The position numbers were made by a program, and so were the translations under genes. Positions 16,164 through 24,099 of a stretch of DNA of 48,704 nucleotides are shown here, one piece after another. Below the pieces are notes generated by a model, which was not told the DNA's origin, did no database searches, and saw only the letters and a list, made by a program, of their open reading frames with translations. The stretch comes from Syntrophobacteraceae bacterium (GTDB taxonomy: Bacteria; Desulfobacterota; Syntrophobacteria; Syntrophobacterales; Syntrophobacteraceae). Location of the stretch: the NCBI GenBank assembly GCA_025454175.1, contig JALOOX010000021.1, positions 1-48,704 of the forward strand, in the 5' to 3' direction. Position 1 is the stretch's first letter. Each line of letters begins with the position of its first letter.

Positions 16164-19021
16164 CGTGCACCGGCCTTTCGGTGTCGAATGAAGCTCTTCA
16201 GCTCGTGGATCACCAGCTCCGTGCGCTCGCGAGGAAAACGGATCCCACCGGCGGCGATGACCGAGTGACGCCGGTAAGGGTCCACCTCGAAGTGCCATGG
16301 CCGGACCAGTCCCGGAAGATTTCGTTCCCTGAGAAAGGTCTCGAGCTCCCGCACCTCGTCCATCAAGCCTTCATAGTCCTCCTTTCCGTAGACCAGGCCG
16401 TCGAATTCCCCGAAGGAGCAGCGGCCGAAGATGATGAGGACATCGCCGGTGGCTTCCATTCCCACTTTCTCCCGGGATATTTCGAATTCGGGGAAGGGGG
16501 CGAAAAAAGGGTCGATCTTGTAGAGCTCGAGGAACTCCCCGAGGGGAGCCATCGACAGGACATCCCTCTCCCGGTCATCCCTCGATTCATCCAGAAACGC
16601 ACGGAGGTAGCGGCAGAGCAGGCTGAGCTCCGCGTGGGGGACCGAAAGGCCGATGCTGATGATGCGGGCGTGGCCCTGTCCCAGCGGAGGCTCACCCTGG
16701 ACCATGCGCACCTTGTGGAAGAAGGAGGGGGCCACATCCTCCAGATAGGTCATGAACCGGCGTGCCAGAGCCTCCTTTTCCGCGTAGTTGAGGGTCTCCG
16801 GTCCGATCTGCACCTTGTCCAGGTCCTGGCCGTACTCGAAATTGCTGGCCAGGATGAGGTGGTGGCAGTCAAGCGCCCGCATGACGTGGAAGCCTTCATC
16901 TTCGAATTCCTTCATGAGGCTCATGGTGCGGTTCTTGAGGAAGATGTCCCGGATCACATCGTTCTCGTTCTCCCCGCGGCCTCGAGCCTGCTCGACCATG
17001 ATCTCGTGGAGCCAGTGGGTGCACCAGGTGGTGCACAGCATGAGAGCCTTGAGGATCTTGAGGACCTCGAGACCGAGGTTCCGGCCATGGTAGACGAGGG
17101 TCGGGCTGAACTGGAAGTCCCCAATCTGGACGTCTTTCAACTGGAGCGTCCGGTCCCGATCGAGTTTGGGGATATAGTGCAGGTAGGTCTTGAACGCTTG
17201 CAGGATGTCTCTTTCCGAGACGTCCGGGTCTTGATCCCTGAGCTTCCTCTCGAGGCTCTGGTACCTTTCGAGCTCCAGCTCCCACTGGTAGTGGAGGTCC
17301 AGAAGCATATCATAGTCGCATTCCTGATATCCGGTGGCGTCGAACTGCCTGCGCAGAAACACCCAGTCGACGTAAAGCTTCTTGCGGCCCGTGCGGTCCT
17401 CGAGACAGTCTGTCTCCTCAGTGTACCCGAGAATGCCCCGCTCGCCGTCCACGAACACCTGCTTGCCGATGTAACGGCTGACCACGCTCTCGGGGTTCAG
17501 CTCCACCTGGTCCTCGCCGGCTATGATGATGGGATGTCCGTCGGGATCCACGAGATTGATGAGGTAGGGCTTGCTGTAGGCGACGGCCGACACGGCCTCG
17601 TGCCCGGTGGCGTTGCCGTCGCAGCGAACGATGCCGCGAACCATGGGGTGGTTGACCGCGATGTCGTTTTCACCATACGGCCTCTTCCTCAGAAGGATCA
17701 CCTGCTGCCCGAGCTTCGCCAGCTTGAGGGCCGCTTCGGTTCCCAGGGTCAGGATGCCCGCATCGGCGCTGTCGGTGATGGGCTCGCCCCGGGCGATGAC
17801 GACGTAGTCTTTCAGGTCTTCCCTGAGCTCCTTCTCGGGCTGTTCCAGGGCCTTGTTGATGATCATGGATGCCTGCTGGATGTTGGTCTTTCCTTCATCC
17901 ACCAGGTCCCACATGGCCCGCACCGTCGCCATGGAAGTCATGCGCATGGGCCGCCGCTGAAGCAGGTAGAGCTTGCGATCCTCGACAGTGAACTCGATAT
18001 CCAGCGGCCTGCGGGATTGAGCCTCGAACTTGTCCCGAACGAGGAGCAACCGTTCGTAAATGTCGGGAAATCGCTCCTCCAGATCCCGAGAGTGGAGGAG
18101 GGGCCTTCTCAGGCGACCCGAGACGATTTTGTCGCACTGAACCTTGGTGGCCCACTCGATGATGGGGGTGTTGGCCCCCGTTCTCTGGTTGCGCGTGAAG
18201 AGGACTCCGCTCAGGCAGTTCCTGTCGTCACGGTTGCCGAAGACCATTTCCTGGATCACCACGGCGGTCCCCATGTCGTCGGCCACCTTGGGCCTTCGGC
18301 TCCGCCGTGCCTCCATGGCCGTGGGATCCATCCACGAGGCCAGTATGGCCTCGATGGCATTGCGCAGCTGCAGCTGGAGATCGGGCTCGAATCGCGGGGC
18401 CAGGGTGGGGTGCGTCGCCTCGCCAAGCAAGTGCTTGAAATCAGCGACGAGGATGTGCAGCAGGGGAACGGAAAGAGTCCCCTCGGGTCCGGCATGATAA
18501 TGTCTCAAACGATCGTAAAAGCGGTCGTAGGGGACGTCAAGGACCACCTCGCCGTACATTCGGATGGCCGTCAGATAGGTGGTCATGACGAAGCTCTCGT
18601 CTTCCCCGCCGGCAATGAGGGCTGCTACCACATCGTCGTTCAGCCCCACGTTCAGTACCGTGCCCAGGGCTCCGGGCAGCGACACGGGGGCCCCTCCACG
18701 AACGGCAACGATGAGCGGCATCTGACCGCTGGTATCGCCGAATCGGCGTCCCTTGCGCTTCTCGAGGACTGAAAGCTCGTCGAGGATGAGGAGCATCAAC
18801 TCATCCGTCAACCGATCCCCACAGGCGCGGTAATCCCTCCAGACGTCCGTCGAGAGGATGAAGCCGTCGGGGACGCCGATGAAGTCCTCCATGCCGGGAA
18901 GAAGCTCCCGCGTGTTCCGAAGATCCTCCACCAGCTTGGCTCCCTTGGCCCCCAGGAGCTCGACCTGAGTGGGATCGGCGGCTTCAAACGATACGATCAA
19001 AGGTTGCATCCTGCTGTACAT
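16160..19021 (-). CDS. Pyruvate-phosphate-dikinase-like protein with a non-canonical C-terminus
   Basis: A 953-residue relative of pyruvate phosphate dikinase. The nucleotide-binding half matches well: VAVRGGAPVSLPGALGTVLN near 105-124, SGVLFTRNQRTG near 271-282, and DIEFTVEDRKLYLLQRRP near 341-358. The swivelling phosphohistidine domain is present, with His 474 in NATGHEAVSA. The usual C-terminal PEP/pyruvate TIM barrel and its signature motifs are not visible; about 450 unfamiliar residues take its place. It may therefore phosphorylate something other than pyruvate, as other split members of this superfamily do. The start at 19021 has GAGGGA upstream; an ATG four codons later is an alternative. 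It is a single gene between a convergent and a divergent neighbour. Confidence 0.82.
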   Translation of the reverse strand: MYSRMQPLIVSFEAADPTQVELLGAKGAKLVEDLRNTRELLPGMEDFIGVPDGFILSTDVWRDYRACGDRLTDELMLLILDELSVLEKRKGRRFGDTSGQMPLIVAVRGGAPVSLPGALGTVLNVGLNDDVVAALIAGGEDESFVMTTYLTAIRMYGEVVLDVPYDRFYDRLRHYHAGPEGTLSVPLLHILVADFKHLLGEATHPTLAPRFEPDLQLQLRNAIEAILASWMDPTAMEARRSRRPKVADDMGTAVVIQEMVFGNRDDRNCLSGVLFTRNQRTGANTPIIEWATKVQCDKIVSGRLRRPLLHSRDLEERFPDIYERLLLVRDKFEAQSRRPLDIEFTVEDRKLYLLQRRPMRMTSMATVRAMWDLVDEGKTNIQQASMIINKALEQPEKELREDLKDYVVIARGEPITDSADAGILTLGTEAALKLAKLGQQVILLRKRPYGENDIAVNHPMVRGIVRCDGNATGHEAVSAVAYSKPYLINLVDPDGHPIIIAGEDQVELNPESVVSRYIGKQVFVDGERGILGYTEETDCLEDRTGRKKLYVDWVFLRRQFDATGYQECDYDMLLDLHYQWELELERYQSLERKLRDQDPDVSERDILQAFKTYLHYIPKLDRDRTLQLKDVQIGDFQFSPTLVYHGRNLGLEVLKILKALMLCTTWCTHWLHEIMVEQARGRGENENDVIRDIFLKNRTMSLMKEFEDEGFHVMRALDCHHLILASNFEYGQDLDKVQIGPETLNYAEKEALARRFMTYLEDVAPSFFHKVRMVQGEPPLGQGHARIISIGLSVPHAELSLLCRYLRAFLDESRDDRERDVLSMAPLGEFLELYKIDPFFAPFPEFEISREKVGMEATGDVLIIFGRCSFGEFDGLVYGKEDYEGLMDEVRELETFLRERNLPGLVRPWHFEVDPYRRHSVIAAGGIRFPRERTELVIHELKSFIRHRKAGAR

Positions 19022-19560
19022 ACCATCCCTCGTGAAAGTAAGCCTTGATCAGGATTATAAGGAAACTCCCGCACATACTCCATCCTTCTTTTGCCATCGG
19101 GCTTGGCCGCATGACAACCTCGCCCCAATGGAGTGCAAGTCAATGATTTCCAGGTTCCGCGACCCTGTTCGATGGCGCGGGGGGACGTGGGTTTCGACGG
19201 CTGCCCGCTCTATCCGAGAGTGATCGATTCAAGCACATGGGCTCCTTCCGCAGCCTTCCCCCTCCAGGGGCTGTAACGCCGCGGGGACGCCAGGGAAATA
19301 CCTTGCCAGGCGAAACAAGCTCAGGCCGCCAGTCGAGCGAATCGAACGGAGAAGGATTTCGCCTCTCTCTGGTTCGGGTACAAAGCTTGCAATCTGCCCG
19401 GTGGCCGCATCAGGCGGCCAAGGCTTCCCGAATGCCGCACCATCAGGAGGGCTCATTCCAGAACCTTTCAGTAGCGGCTGTTTTGGCTCGGAGATTTCGG
19501 ATGTATCTCAGCGTGGTTGTGCCCGCTGAATGCACAAAGGACATGAGAAGGAGCGAATTC
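19022..19560. other. Divergent 539-bp intergenic region
   Basis: It separates the dikinase-like gene (minus) from the beta-helix gene (plus). The left edge holds a perfect TATAAT -10 for the minus strand. The right half is GC-rich with hairpins (for example GGCCGC-ATCA-GGCGGCC near 19411-19427) and probably forms the leader of the beta-helix gene. The open frame running through 19237-19560 is rich in Arg, Ser and Pro, shows no codon preference and has no ribosome site, so I take it as untranslated. Confidence 0.45.
19054..19082 (-). promoter_or_regulatory. Candidate sigma70 promoter for the dikinase-like gene
   Basis: On the minus strand a perfect -10 TATAAT (19054-19059) is preceded, 17 bp away, by TGGAGT (19077-19082), a weak -35. 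It lies about 35 bp upstream of the start codon, a normal short leader distance. Confidence 0.4.
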
Positions 19561-20616
19561 ATGAAGAAGTGGGCAGCCTGTATGGCTTCGGCCGCAGCTT
19601 TGCTTCTGGTTTTGGGTTGTGCCTCCGCATCATACGCGGACATCGAAAAGGAAACGTTCTATGTTCCCAAGTTGCCACGGGGGGCGGTGGGGACCCCGGC
19701 TGCGACCATCCAGGGCGCCGTCGACCTGGCCAAGGAAGGCGATGAGATCATCGTGGTGAGCGGGATCCAGGCCGGCGCCACAATCGCGAATAAGAAGAAT
19801 CTGACCATCAGAGGGCTTCTGAAAAACGGCCGCAGATCGGCTACCATAGGATTCAGCCGGAAAGTGCCCGTTCCCGCGGTGCAAACGGACGTCGGCCCGT
19901 TGACCGCCGGGTTCATCCTGCTTCCGGGCTCCGAGGGGACGACCATTCAGGACCTGAAATTCAGGGGCCTGGCACTGCCCGTCTATGGGGCTGGGGCCAG
20001 TGAAGTCACCATCGAGAACTGCGAGATCGCCAAGCCGGTGCAGGGGATCACCGTTTGGGACGGGAGCGGCTGGCTCATCCAGGATAACATCATCAAGGAC
20101 CTGATGACCAAGGGCGGAGGCGGGCTGGGTATCGTCATCGGAAGCCGGGACGCCGAAGCTGGCAAGAACGAGATCGTCCAGAACAAGGTCTATGGGAGGA
20201 TCAGCATCCAAAGGACTGACGTCGGCCGTTTCATCGCCGCGGGTCTGGCCCTGATCGCCGATGTGGGCGCCAACCAGAACCCAGGATTACTATTGGTGCC
20301 CGATGTCCATGGGACACAAAGCACTTCGAATATCATCGATGTGACGGCGAGGCCGGCGGAGTCCAGGACAACCCAGGACCCATATCTCTGCGGCGTCATG
20401 CTCAATCAGCTGGGCGATGACGACCCCATGAGCGGATGTTTCATAAGGGACAATGGCTTCTTCGCCACGAATTTCGGCAAGACCAAGTACCATAAGCTCG
20501 AAAAGCCCGACGGCATAGAAAACTGCAACAACATCTTCGAAGACGGTCTGAAGACCCTCAACGCGGAAGAGGAGGCCCCCGTGGCGCGGAATGCTCTCTC
20601 GGTCCGCCCGTTCTAG
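19561..20616 (+). CDS. Exported right-handed beta-helix protein
   Basis: A 351-residue secreted protein of pectate-lyase-like fold. The start at 19561 follows AAGGAG with a 7-nt spacer. The N-terminal signal ends in LLLVLGC, a possible lipobox, so it may be a lipoprotein; cleavage after ASYA is the alternative. The mature part begins with a typical parallel-helix opening (PAATIQGAVDLAKEGDEIIVVSG) and has repeated coils such as NLTIRGLLKNG, GTTIQDLKFRGLAL, EVTIENCEIAKPVQGI and GWLIQDNIIKD. Catalytic residues of polysaccharide lyases cannot be assigned, so it may be an enzyme, a binding protein or a structural surface protein. A terminator follows, so it appears to be transcribed alone. Confidence 0.8.
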   Translation: MKKWAACMASAAALLLVLGCASASYADIEKETFYVPKLPRGAVGTPAATIQGAVDLAKEGDEIIVVSGIQAGATIANKKNLTIRGLLKNGRRSATIGFSRKVPVPAVQTDVGPLTAGFILLPGSEGTTIQDLKFRGLALPVYGAGASEVTIENCEIAKPVQGITVWDGSGWLIQDNIIKDLMTKGGGGLGIVIGSRDAEAGKNEIVQNKVYGRISIQRTDVGRFIAAGLALIADVGANQNPGLLLVPDVHGTQSTSNIIDVTARPAESRTTQDPYLCGVMLNQLGDDDPMSGCFIRDNGFFATNFGKTKYHKLEKPDGIENCNNIFEDGLKTLNAEEEAPVARNALSVRPF

Positions 20617-20657
20617 ACATTCCTCGGCACCGACCCACCCTCCAACTCGAGTGATAA

Positions 20658-20689
20658 AGCCGGGAAGAGCCCCACTGCTCTTCCCGGCT
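20658..20689 (+). terminator. Probable terminator of the beta-helix gene
   Basis: A 13-bp perfect stem AGCCGGGAAGAGC/GCTCTTCCCGGCT with a 6-nt loop, 41 nt after the stop codon. The tail is only moderately T-rich, so termination may be partial. Confidence 0.65.
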
Positions 20690-20980
20690 TCCGTCCTTCC
20701 AGGCTCACGGGCGCGGACCCGTTCCTCTAAATGATCCTCACGCGGACAACTCGTTTTCATATTCACGGAATCCCTGGCTGCGGGTCCCGAGCCGCATTGA
20801 TCAATACCCCGTAATGCATCCAGGGCCGCGCGGGAGCCCCGGGTTCGTTCCTGTTTTGACAGGTGTCAAGATCTTGGCTGCTCGACGGCGGACGAACCTT
20901 CCAGGCGCGTGGCCATTCGACTATTCATGAAAGCCTTCCGGTCTCAAGTCAGGGCTGTTTCGGCATGCTATCTGGCCGCA

Positions 20981-21031
20981 AAAACGAAAGGCGGCGCCCC
21001 GGCTGCGACTTCTTGCCGCCGGGACGCCGCC
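20981..21031 (-). terminator. Intrinsic terminator of the FecR-domain gene
   Basis: On the minus strand a 14-bp GC-rich stem with one mismatch (arms 21031-21018 and 21003-20990) is followed by TTTCGTTTTT. It starts 45 nt past the stop of the FecR-domain gene. Confidence 0.8.
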
Positions 21032-21075
21032 TGAATCGGAATGAAGGATTCGAGGTCCAGGATACCGGATGACTT

Positions 21076-21870
21076 CTAGAAGGGTTTTGTATGGAGATCG
21101 CTCGGATTGATGTCCGTGAGGCTTACGGCCTTCCTTCCACCACCCTCCGAGCCGGCGGCGACAACTGCCGCCACCCCGGCCGCGGCCCCGGCTCCACCGG
21201 CAACCGCTGTTGCGGCTCCGCCGGCGGTTGCGGCCCCCGCGGAGGCGCCCCCGCCGGATGCGCCCGCGAGGCCGGCTCCGCCCGCGGCCATTCCCGCTGC
21301 AGCCGATCCGGCCAGCACGGTCTTGCCGTTCTCGTCCGTCGTCATGACGAGGGGCTGATTGGGCCCAATCGTTCGAGCGCCTTCAGCGGTCGCGACCTGC
21401 AGTGCCCCCTCCTGGACGACGATCTCGGCCCCTTGGTCGGTGGCGGTGACGTAGCCTCTGACCAGGCCGCTCTCAGCGGCGGAGAGGATGGTCTTTTCAG
21501 ACTGGATGGTCTGATTCGGGACATGAAAAGTCAGTCCCTTGGAATCGCGTCCAACGGCGAAGTCAATTCGCCCGGACCGCACCGTCAACTCGTAGTGCTC
21601 GGATGTCTCGGAAAGAGCGAAGATGGACTGGTCCCGGGGGACAAGCTGCATGTTTCGGGCTTGCACGAGGCAGGTCCCCCTGCAAGTGATCAGCTTGCCC
21701 TCGGGGAGAGCCATTTCGGACTTGAAGGGGCTCATCTCCTGGCCGTCAATGATCAGGCTCGCGCTCTCCGTTGGAATAAGACGTGCCGCGGTGGCTGACC
21801 CCGCCAGAATCGGTTGCGCAGCCAGGCACGCCACCAGCATCAATATCAGAAAGACTCTGTGACTTCTCAT
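21076..21870 (-). CDS. Exported FecR-domain protein with Gly/Ala-rich C-terminal region
   Basis: A 264-residue exported protein: a cleavable signal peptide (hydrophobic core about residues 6-22), then a FecR-like beta-rich domain (about 30-190). That domain includes LPEGKLITCRGTCLVQ and SGRIDFAVGRDSKGLTFHVPN, typical of periplasmic FecR folds. Residues about 198-245 are almost entirely Gly, Ala, Ser, Val and Thr, and end before a short polar tail. This stretch could insert in a membrane as a glycine-zipper-like segment or be a flexible linker. No sigma/anti-sigma or TonB receptor gene is adjacent, so it is not the iron-citrate regulator. The ribosome site is weak (GGAGG is 12 nt away). Its 3' end faces the beta-helix gene. 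Confidence 0.75.
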   Translation of the reverse strand: MRSHRVFLILMLVACLAAQPILAGSATAARLIPTESASLIIDGQEMSPFKSEMALPEGKLITCRGTCLVQARNMQLVPRDQSIFALSETSEHYELTVRSGRIDFAVGRDSKGLTFHVPNQTIQSEKTILSAAESGLVRGYVTATDQGAEIVVQEGALQVATAEGARTIGPNQPLVMTTDENGKTVLAGSAAAGMAAGGAGLAGASGGGASAGAATAGGAATAVAGGAGAAAGVAAVVAAGSEGGGRKAVSLTDINPSDLHTKPF

Positions 21871-22307
21871 GCTCGACTCAAACCTCCGTAATTATGCGCT
21901 CGTTGGGCTTCACCGGGCTGCCGTTTTTTGCGGACCGGCTCCCGGCCTGACAGAAAACACCTGACACGTTGTTGTCGATCACTCCTGCATTCTTGTTCAA
22001 AAAATCCCTGCAACCTGCGCCGGACTCATTCCGGCTGCAGGGGCATGCAATTGATCTGCCAATGGTCCGGATGCGGTGGCTGCCTGCACCGCGGGATGCT
22101 TGAGCGCCGGATTGGGCTGGCATTTCAGGGGGCTTCTGCCATACTGACGGGAAAACCTTTTAGGCTCTGCGGCGGCCCATGGACGGCGCGAGCCCTGACG
22201 GCAGTACCAAGCTTCCAGGCGCGGGTGCTTCCCTCGGCCGTGGAAGCCGACCTTTCCCTTCATCGGCGGTCATCGGACGGGGTGCTGCATCAACAACAGG
22301 GAGGATC
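21871..22307. other. Divergent 437-bp intergenic region
   Basis: It lies between the FecR-domain gene (minus) and the ATP-grasp gene (plus). An inverted repeat (CCCTGCA ... TGCAGGG, about 22006-22043) is the only clear structure. Frames open through it lack codon preference and ribosome sites. Promoters for both flanking genes should be here, but I see no strong -35/-10 pair. Confidence 0.4.
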
Positions 22308-23099
22308 GTGAAGCAGAGCGGGATCATCGAATTCAGGATGGCTCTGGGGAGGCGTGCCCGTGCCTCTCGAAGCGTCGCTCCAGTGGGGGTGCGGCCCAAC
22401 TGGGAGGACTACCCGGGCGAGGTCCGGGAGGCTTTCCGACGGGCCACGCGTGTCTATTATCCCAGCGTCCTCTACGAGGAGATCTGCCGCACACTGGGCA
22501 AGGAGACCTTTCCACGCAGCTACTACCGGTTCATGGGCAACAAGATCCTCCAGACCCAGCTCTTCCAGCTGCTCGAAATCCCTCACCCTCGAACCCGGAT
22601 TTTCCATGGCCGAGACAGGCTGGAGCGCATCAAGGAGTCCTTTGCTTATCCTTTCGTGGCCAAGACCCCCATCGGCTCTTCCCAGGGGAGGGGGGTGTTT
22701 CTCATCGGGAGCGACCGGGAGCTCCGGCAGTACCTGGATCGCCACCGACCGGCCTACGTCCAGGAATACTTCCCCATCGACCGGGACTTGCGCGTCGTCG
22801 TCATCGGGGGCAGGGTGGTCCACGCCTATTGGAGGGTCCGCCGCCCCGGCGACTTCAGGAACAACGTGGCCCAGGGGGCTTCGATCCGGTTCGATGACAT
22901 TCCCAATGAGGGCCTCGACTTCGCGGTCGAGGTGGCTCGAAGATGCTCCTTCGACGAGGTCGGCATGGACATCTGCCGCCACGACAATCGCTACTTCATC
23001 CTCGAAGCGAACATGGTCTACGGTCTTGAGGGTTTTCGGCAGGCGGGGCTGGACCTCCACGCCATCCTCGGGGAGATGCTGGACGACGGCCTCATTTGA
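22308..23099 (+). CDS. RimK-like ATP-grasp ligase
   Basis: An ATP-dependent carboxylate-amine or carboxylate-thiol ligase of about 263 residues. The ATP-grasp core is visible: the Lys segment YPFVAKTPIGSSQGRGVF, YVQEYFPIDRDLRVVVIGGRVVHAYWR, and the metal-binding ending FILEANMVYGLEGF. RimK relatives add glutamate or other amino acids to proteins or cofactors; the substrate is unknown. The start is uncertain: GTG 22308 has AGGGAG close upstream, while ATG 22338 lacks a ribosome site. It runs convergent to the reverse-transcriptase-like gene, with 29 bp between stops. Confidence 0.82.
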   Translation: MKQSGIIEFRMALGRRARASRSVAPVGVRPNWEDYPGEVREAFRRATRVYYPSVLYEEICRTLGKETFPRSYYRFMGNKILQTQLFQLLEIPHPRTRIFHGRDRLERIKESFAYPFVAKTPIGSSQGRGVFLIGSDRELRQYLDRHRPAYVQEYFPIDRDLRVVVIGGRVVHAYWRVRRPGDFRNNVAQGASIRFDDIPNEGLDFAVEVARRCSFDEVGMDICRHDNRYFILEANMVYGLEGFRQAGLDLHAILGEMLDDGLI

Positions 23100-23128
23100 C
23101 CTCGAACGAAGCGACCAGCCTTTTGCCG

Positions 23129-24076
23129 TCAGGCATCGGAGGAATTGCCGGAACGGGCCTGCATGCTCGGGTATCCTTCCAGGTCGAAGGGGGGCGGTCT
23201 GTAAAGAAGGGTTCGAGGGGGAGGCATGCGGTCGAAGGGCGAAAGCAGGCCGTCCCCCGGGAATAGGAAGCCCAGGGCTTCGATCTCCCACCAGAATTCC
23301 ACGACTCGGGGGTCCTCGGGATCGACGTCAAACTCCAGCTGGGCGAGGACCTCGGGTGAGATTTCAAGACTGTCCTCGGCCTCCCCGGTGCGTTGCGCCA
23401 TGACGATGAGATCATGCCCGTAGCGTATGAGCTCCCACCCGCGCCGGCTCAGTGTCTCTCCCAGGGTGTCGAGAAAGAGCTTCCCCAGTGTCGGAGCCAG
23501 CACCGTGCCTCTTGGAATGCCCCTTTCCAGCCCGAGGAGCCTCTCCCCATCGTAGACTTCCGCCCGGAGCATTTGTCCCAGGAGTCTCACCACGGCGGCA
23601 TCGACCACGAGGTCCCGCAGTCGCTCCAGGATCGCACCGTGGTCCAGGCTGCCGAAAAAGGAGGCGATGTCGGCCTTGACGAGTCGGGAGAACCCTTCCC
23701 GGCAGAGCTTCCCGGCGCGCCTGGCCGCATGTCGGACGCAGCCGGTCTTGCGATGCGGGAAGGGATCCTCCTCGAAGCGGGCCTCCAATGACGGCTCAAT
23801 GACGTTGACCACGGCCGCCTGGGCCGTCCTGTCCCGGACGGTGGGTACGAAAAGGGGATTCGGAGCGCCGTCCGCCCCGGCCGTGAGACAGGCCATCAGC
23901 GGCAGTGGTCGGTAGGTCCCGCGGGCCAGGTCCTGGCCGAGCTCCTCCAGGCGCCGTGGCAGGTCACGTCTCCAGGTCTCCAGGGTGACTCCGTCCACTC
24001 CCGGCATGCCGCGTCCCGATTCGACCCGTCGAAAGGCCCTCTCGAGATTCTCAAGGGTGGTGTGCTCGGACATCAT
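23129..24076 (-). CDS. Reverse-transcriptase-like protein with altered active site (Y-G-H-D)
   Basis: A 315-residue protein with a group-II-intron-like reverse transcriptase core and nothing else: no maturase (X), DNA-binding or HNH domain. In order I see the RT0 segment GMPGVDGVTLETW (23-35), PTVRDRTAQAAVVNVIEP (78-95), motif A VKADIASFFGSLDH with Asp 135/136, GIPRGTVLAPTLGKLFLD where PQG is usual (186-203), and motif C YGHD (219-222). The first catalytic Asp of YxDD is thus His, by a single-base difference (CAT for GAT). Motif D and the FLGF-like EALGFLF follow. Polymerase activity is doubtful. Start codons ATG 24076 and 24073 have no clear ribosome site, and the DHH-CBS gene ends 23 nt upstream, so translation may be coupled. 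No intron RNA or retron-like RNA is apparent nearby. Confidence 0.8.
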   Translation of the reverse strand: MMSEHTTLENLERAFRRVESGRGMPGVDGVTLETWRRDLPRRLEELGQDLARGTYRPLPLMACLTAGADGAPNPLFVPTVRDRTAQAAVVNVIEPSLEARFEEDPFPHRKTGCVRHAARRAGKLCREGFSRLVKADIASFFGSLDHGAILERLRDLVVDAAVVRLLGQMLRAEVYDGERLLGLERGIPRGTVLAPTLGKLFLDTLGETLSRRGWELIRYGHDLIVMAQRTGEAEDSLEISPEVLAQLEFDVDPEDPRVVEFWWEIEALGFLFPGDGLLSPFDRMPPPRTLLYRPPPFDLEGYPSMQARSGNSSDA

Positions 24077-24099
24077 TTTCTACAATGAGCGCATGGCCG

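Larger units (their letters stand above)
20617..21075. other. Gene-free interval between the convergent beta-helix and FecR genes
   Basis: It contains a terminator for each flanking gene (20658-20689 plus; 20981-21031 minus). Between them (20700-20980) I see no coding potential, RNA gene or repeat. Confidence 0.5.

Noticed and set aside
16118..18772. 884-residue open frame on the plus strand opposite the dikinase-like gene
   Set aside because: The minus-strand product shows clear family motifs; the plus-strand product does not, and it has no ribosome site.
23100..24099. Group II intron or retron surrounding the RT-like gene
   Set aside because: The gene is closely hemmed in by an ATP-grasp stop (29 bp) and the DHH-CBS stop (23 bp), leaving no room for intron domains or an msr/msd-type RNA.
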